From Dechloromonas denitrificans (GTDB lineage: Bacteria > Pseudomonadota > Gammaproteobacteria > Burkholderiales > Rhodocyclaceae): 64,000 nucleotides of DNA. The position numbers and the translations under genes were made by a program. The notes under the pieces are model-generated. The model was not told the DNA's origin, made no database searches, and was given only the letters and a program-made list of their open reading frames with translations. The DNA lies in assembly GCF_001551835.1 (NCBI RefSeq), contig NZ_LODL01000010.1, positions 348,942 through 412,941 of the forward strand. Reading direction: 5' to 3'. Below are positions 62,363 through 64,000 of the stretch, piece by piece. Numbering within the stretch: the first letter of the stretch is position 1; the number at the start of each line of letters is the position of its first letter.

Positions 62363-64000
62363 GCGAAGTCGAAAGCGGGCGAGTCGTCGAGTTCGCCATT
62401 GGCGGCATGACTTGCGCCGCTTGTTCGGCGCGGCTGGAAAAAGTCCTGAATCGCCAGCCGGGGATGCAGGCCAACGTCAATCTGGCCGCCGAACGGGCCC
62501 GGGTGCGCCTGCTGGGTGCGGCCGATGAAGCAGCGGTGGTGGCGGCTGTCGCCAAGGCGGGCTTCGTCGCTGAACTGGTCGATAGCCAGACCCGCGAGCG
62601 TGAAAAAGCCGAAAAAATGCGGGTCTACCGCAGCGAGATCAAGCGTTTCTGGATTGCCGTGCTGCTCACCTTGCCGCTGGTCGGGCAGATGTTTTTCATG
62701 TTCGGCGAGCACGGCCACCGGAACGAGTTGTCGCGCTGGTTGCAACTGGCGCTGGCGACGCCGGTCCAGTTCTGGATCGGCTGGCGCTTCTACGACGGCG
62801 CCTTCAAGGCGCTGCGCGGCGGCGGTGCCAACATGGATGTGCTGGTCGCCCTGGGGACCAGCATGGCCTGGGGCTTTTCCGCCGTGGTGACGGTTTTTGC
62901 GCTGGATCAGCACGTCTATTTTGAAGGTGGCGCCGCGGTCATCACCCTGGTTCTGCTCGGCAAACTGCTTGAGGCACGGGCCAAGGCGCGGACCTCGGAG
63001 GCCATCGAGGCGCTGATCCGCCTGCAGCCGAAAACGGCCCGCGTCGAGCGCGATGGGCAGTGGGTCGAAATGCCGGTCGAGGCCCTGATGCCGGGCGATA
63101 TTTTCATGGTTCGCCCGGGCGAGAGCGTGCCGGTCGATGGCGAGGTAGTCGAGGGCGACTCCAGCATCAACGAGGCGATGCTGACCGGCGAGAGCATGCC
63201 GGTGCACAAGCTGGCCGGCGACCAGGTGTTCGCGGCGACGGCCAACGGCCAGGGCGCCTTGCGTTGCCGGGCGACCGGGGTGGGTGAGCATACGCTGTTG
63301 GCCGGCATCATCCGGTTGGTCGGCGAGGCGCAGGGTTCCAAGGCGCCAGTGCAGCGAATGGCCGACCGCATTTCGGCGATTTTCGTGCCAGTGGTGTGCG
63401 GCATCGCCTTGGTGACTTTTGTCGGCTGGTGGTGGTATTCCGGCTTCTTTGCCGAGGCGCTGGTCAATGCGGTCGCGGTGCTGGTCATTGCCTGCCCGTG
63501 TGCGCTCGGCCTGGCGACGCCGACGGCGATCATGGTCGGGACCGGGCAGGGGGCGCGGGCCGGCATTCTGGTCAGAAATGCCGAGGCGCTGGAGCGGGCC
63601 GAGCGGGTGACGGTGCTGGCCCTCGACAAGACCGGCACGCTGACCCTCGGCGAACCGCAGGTGACCGAGCTGGTTTTGCGCCACGGCGACGAAGCGACGG
63701 CCTTGCGGCTGGCGGCAGCGCTCGAGCAGGGCTCGGAACATCCGCTGGCGCGGGCGATTCTGGCGCGTCATGCAGCTTCCCTGAGCACTCTTGCGACCAT
63801 GGAAGAAAAGGCTGGCCCTACGGTCGACCTGCCGAAAACGACAAATTTCAAGGCGCATGCCGGGCTGGGCGTCAGCGCCGAGCTTGACGGGCGCGAGTGG
63901 CGCCTCGGCTCGCCGGACTGGCTGGGCGTCGCCGATGATGAGGCGGTGCGCCGTTTGCAAGGCGCTGGCAAGACGGTGGTCGGACTGGCCGAGCAGGGTG
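62359..64000 (+). CDS. copA: Copper-transporting P1B-type ATPase, C-terminus outside the window
   Basis: About 547 codons visible of a family near 740-800 residues. One heavy-metal-binding domain with C19-A-A-C22 in GGMTCAACSARLEKVL, membrane helices, the actuator loop MLTGES, the transport motif CPC (379-381) and phosphorylation DKTGTLT (D423), then SEHPLARAIL. CPC with one CxxC domain indicates Cu(I) export; the neighbours also allow a cbb3-oxidase copper supplier (CcoI-like). Residues about 479-492 (ATMEEKAGPTVDLP) come from a 40-bp repeat also found at 26871-26910. Confidence 0.93.
   Translation, partial: MSEVESGRVVEFAIGGMTCAACSARLEKVLNRQPGMQANVNLAAERARVRLLGAADEAAVVAAVAKAGFVAELVDSQTREREKAEKMRVYRSEIKRFWIAVLLTLPLVGQMFFMFGEHGHRNELSRWLQLALATPVQFWIGWRFYDGAFKALRGGGANMDVLVALGTSMAWGFSAVVTVFALDQHVYFEGGAAVITLVLLGKLLEARAKARTSEAIEALIRLQPKTARVERDGQWVEMPVEALMPGDIFMVRPGESVPVDGEVVEGDSSINEAMLTGESMPVHKLAGDQVFAATANGQGALRCRATGVGEHTLLAGIIRLVGEAQGSKAPVQRMADRISAIFVPVVCGIALVTFVGWWWYSGFFAEALVNAVAVLVIACPCALGLATPTAIMVGTGQGARAGILVRNAEALERAERVTVLALDKTGTLTLGEPQVTELVLRHGDEATALRLAAALEQGSEHPLARAILARHAASLSTLATMEEKAGPTVDLPKTTNFKAHAGLGVSAELDGREWRLGSPDWLGVADDEAVRRLQGAGKTVVGLAEQG
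63793..63832 (+). repeat. Copy B of a 40-bp coding repeat
   Basis: 37 of 40 bases identical to minus-strand 26910-26871. It starts at a codon boundary in copA and encodes ATMEEKAGPTVDL in the nucleotide-binding domain, between the HP motif and the segment GLGVSAELDGREWRLGS. The usual family spacing is shorter here, so it looks like an in-frame insertion. Confidence 0.85.

Overview
The window is GC-rich (roughly 65 %), densely packed chromosomal DNA from a Gram-negative betaproteobacterium. The gene set and protein style point to Rhodocyclales, Dechloromonas-like. This is inferred from gene content; no 16S or tRNA gene is present to confirm it. I see no rRNA, tRNA, CRISPR array, IS element or prophage. 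Almost all of it is core metabolism in tight operons with 1-10 bp overlaps.

Layout. 1-3128 (minus): a SAM-dependent methyltransferase, glutathione peroxidase and the N-terminal two thirds of aminopeptidase N. 3171-7382 (plus): heme operon hemC-hemD-hemX-hemY plus a small Cys-rich protein. 7401-12524 (minus): dusB-fis-purH-purD, a terminator, then hemF. 12647-20175 (minus): amgK-murU-pepP-ubiH-menA, then a purine permease, apt and hpt. 20267-25894 (plus): lptD-surA-pdxA-rsmA. 25958-31087 (minus): a DUF2189 membrane protein, prlC, a DUF4124/glutaredoxin protein, xthA, a Crp/Fnr-type regulator and a small DUF2892 membrane protein. 31163-47275 (minus): a sugar-phosphate block (fbp, tkt, gap, epd, pgk, pyk, fba) with a lipoprotein, then DUF3422 and purC, plus a PAS-GGDEF-EAL protein and a thioredoxin-fold protein. 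47317-51182 (plus): rsmE, a polyphosphate:AMP phosphotransferase, argA and yggX. 51247-58882 is the accessory part: small unrecognised genes, a chemoreceptor, a REP-like palindrome, pqqD next to a PqqU/YncD-like TonB receptor, a porin and a DUF302 protein. 58904-64000: fnr divergent from hemN, a TauE/DsbD-like membrane protein, a universal stress protein and the start of a copper P-type ATPase.

How it works together. The window holds both the oxygen-dependent (hemF) and oxygen-independent (hemN) coproporphyrinogen steps. hemN shares its promoter region with fnr, and an FNR box lies at the class II distance, so anaerobic heme supply is probably FNR-controlled. hemN, the TauE-like protein, Usp and the copper ATPase resemble the anaerobic/cbb3-oxidase accessory neighbourhood of other proteobacteria. 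The epd-pgk-(pyk)-fba order and the fbp, tkt and gap genes serve glycolysis, gluconeogenesis and pentose interconversion; epd and pdxA both feed pyridoxal phosphate synthesis. MurU/AmgK recycle cell-wall sugars beside outer-membrane assembly genes (lptD, surA).

The most unusual signals are four. A 40-bp repeat is read in the same frame inside two unrelated proteins (the Crp-like regulator and the copper ATPase). A stand-alone pqqD sits next to a PQQ-receptor homologue. A small protein at 51247-51609 is built from a 58-residue tandem repeat. A neighbouring small gene appears frameshifted.
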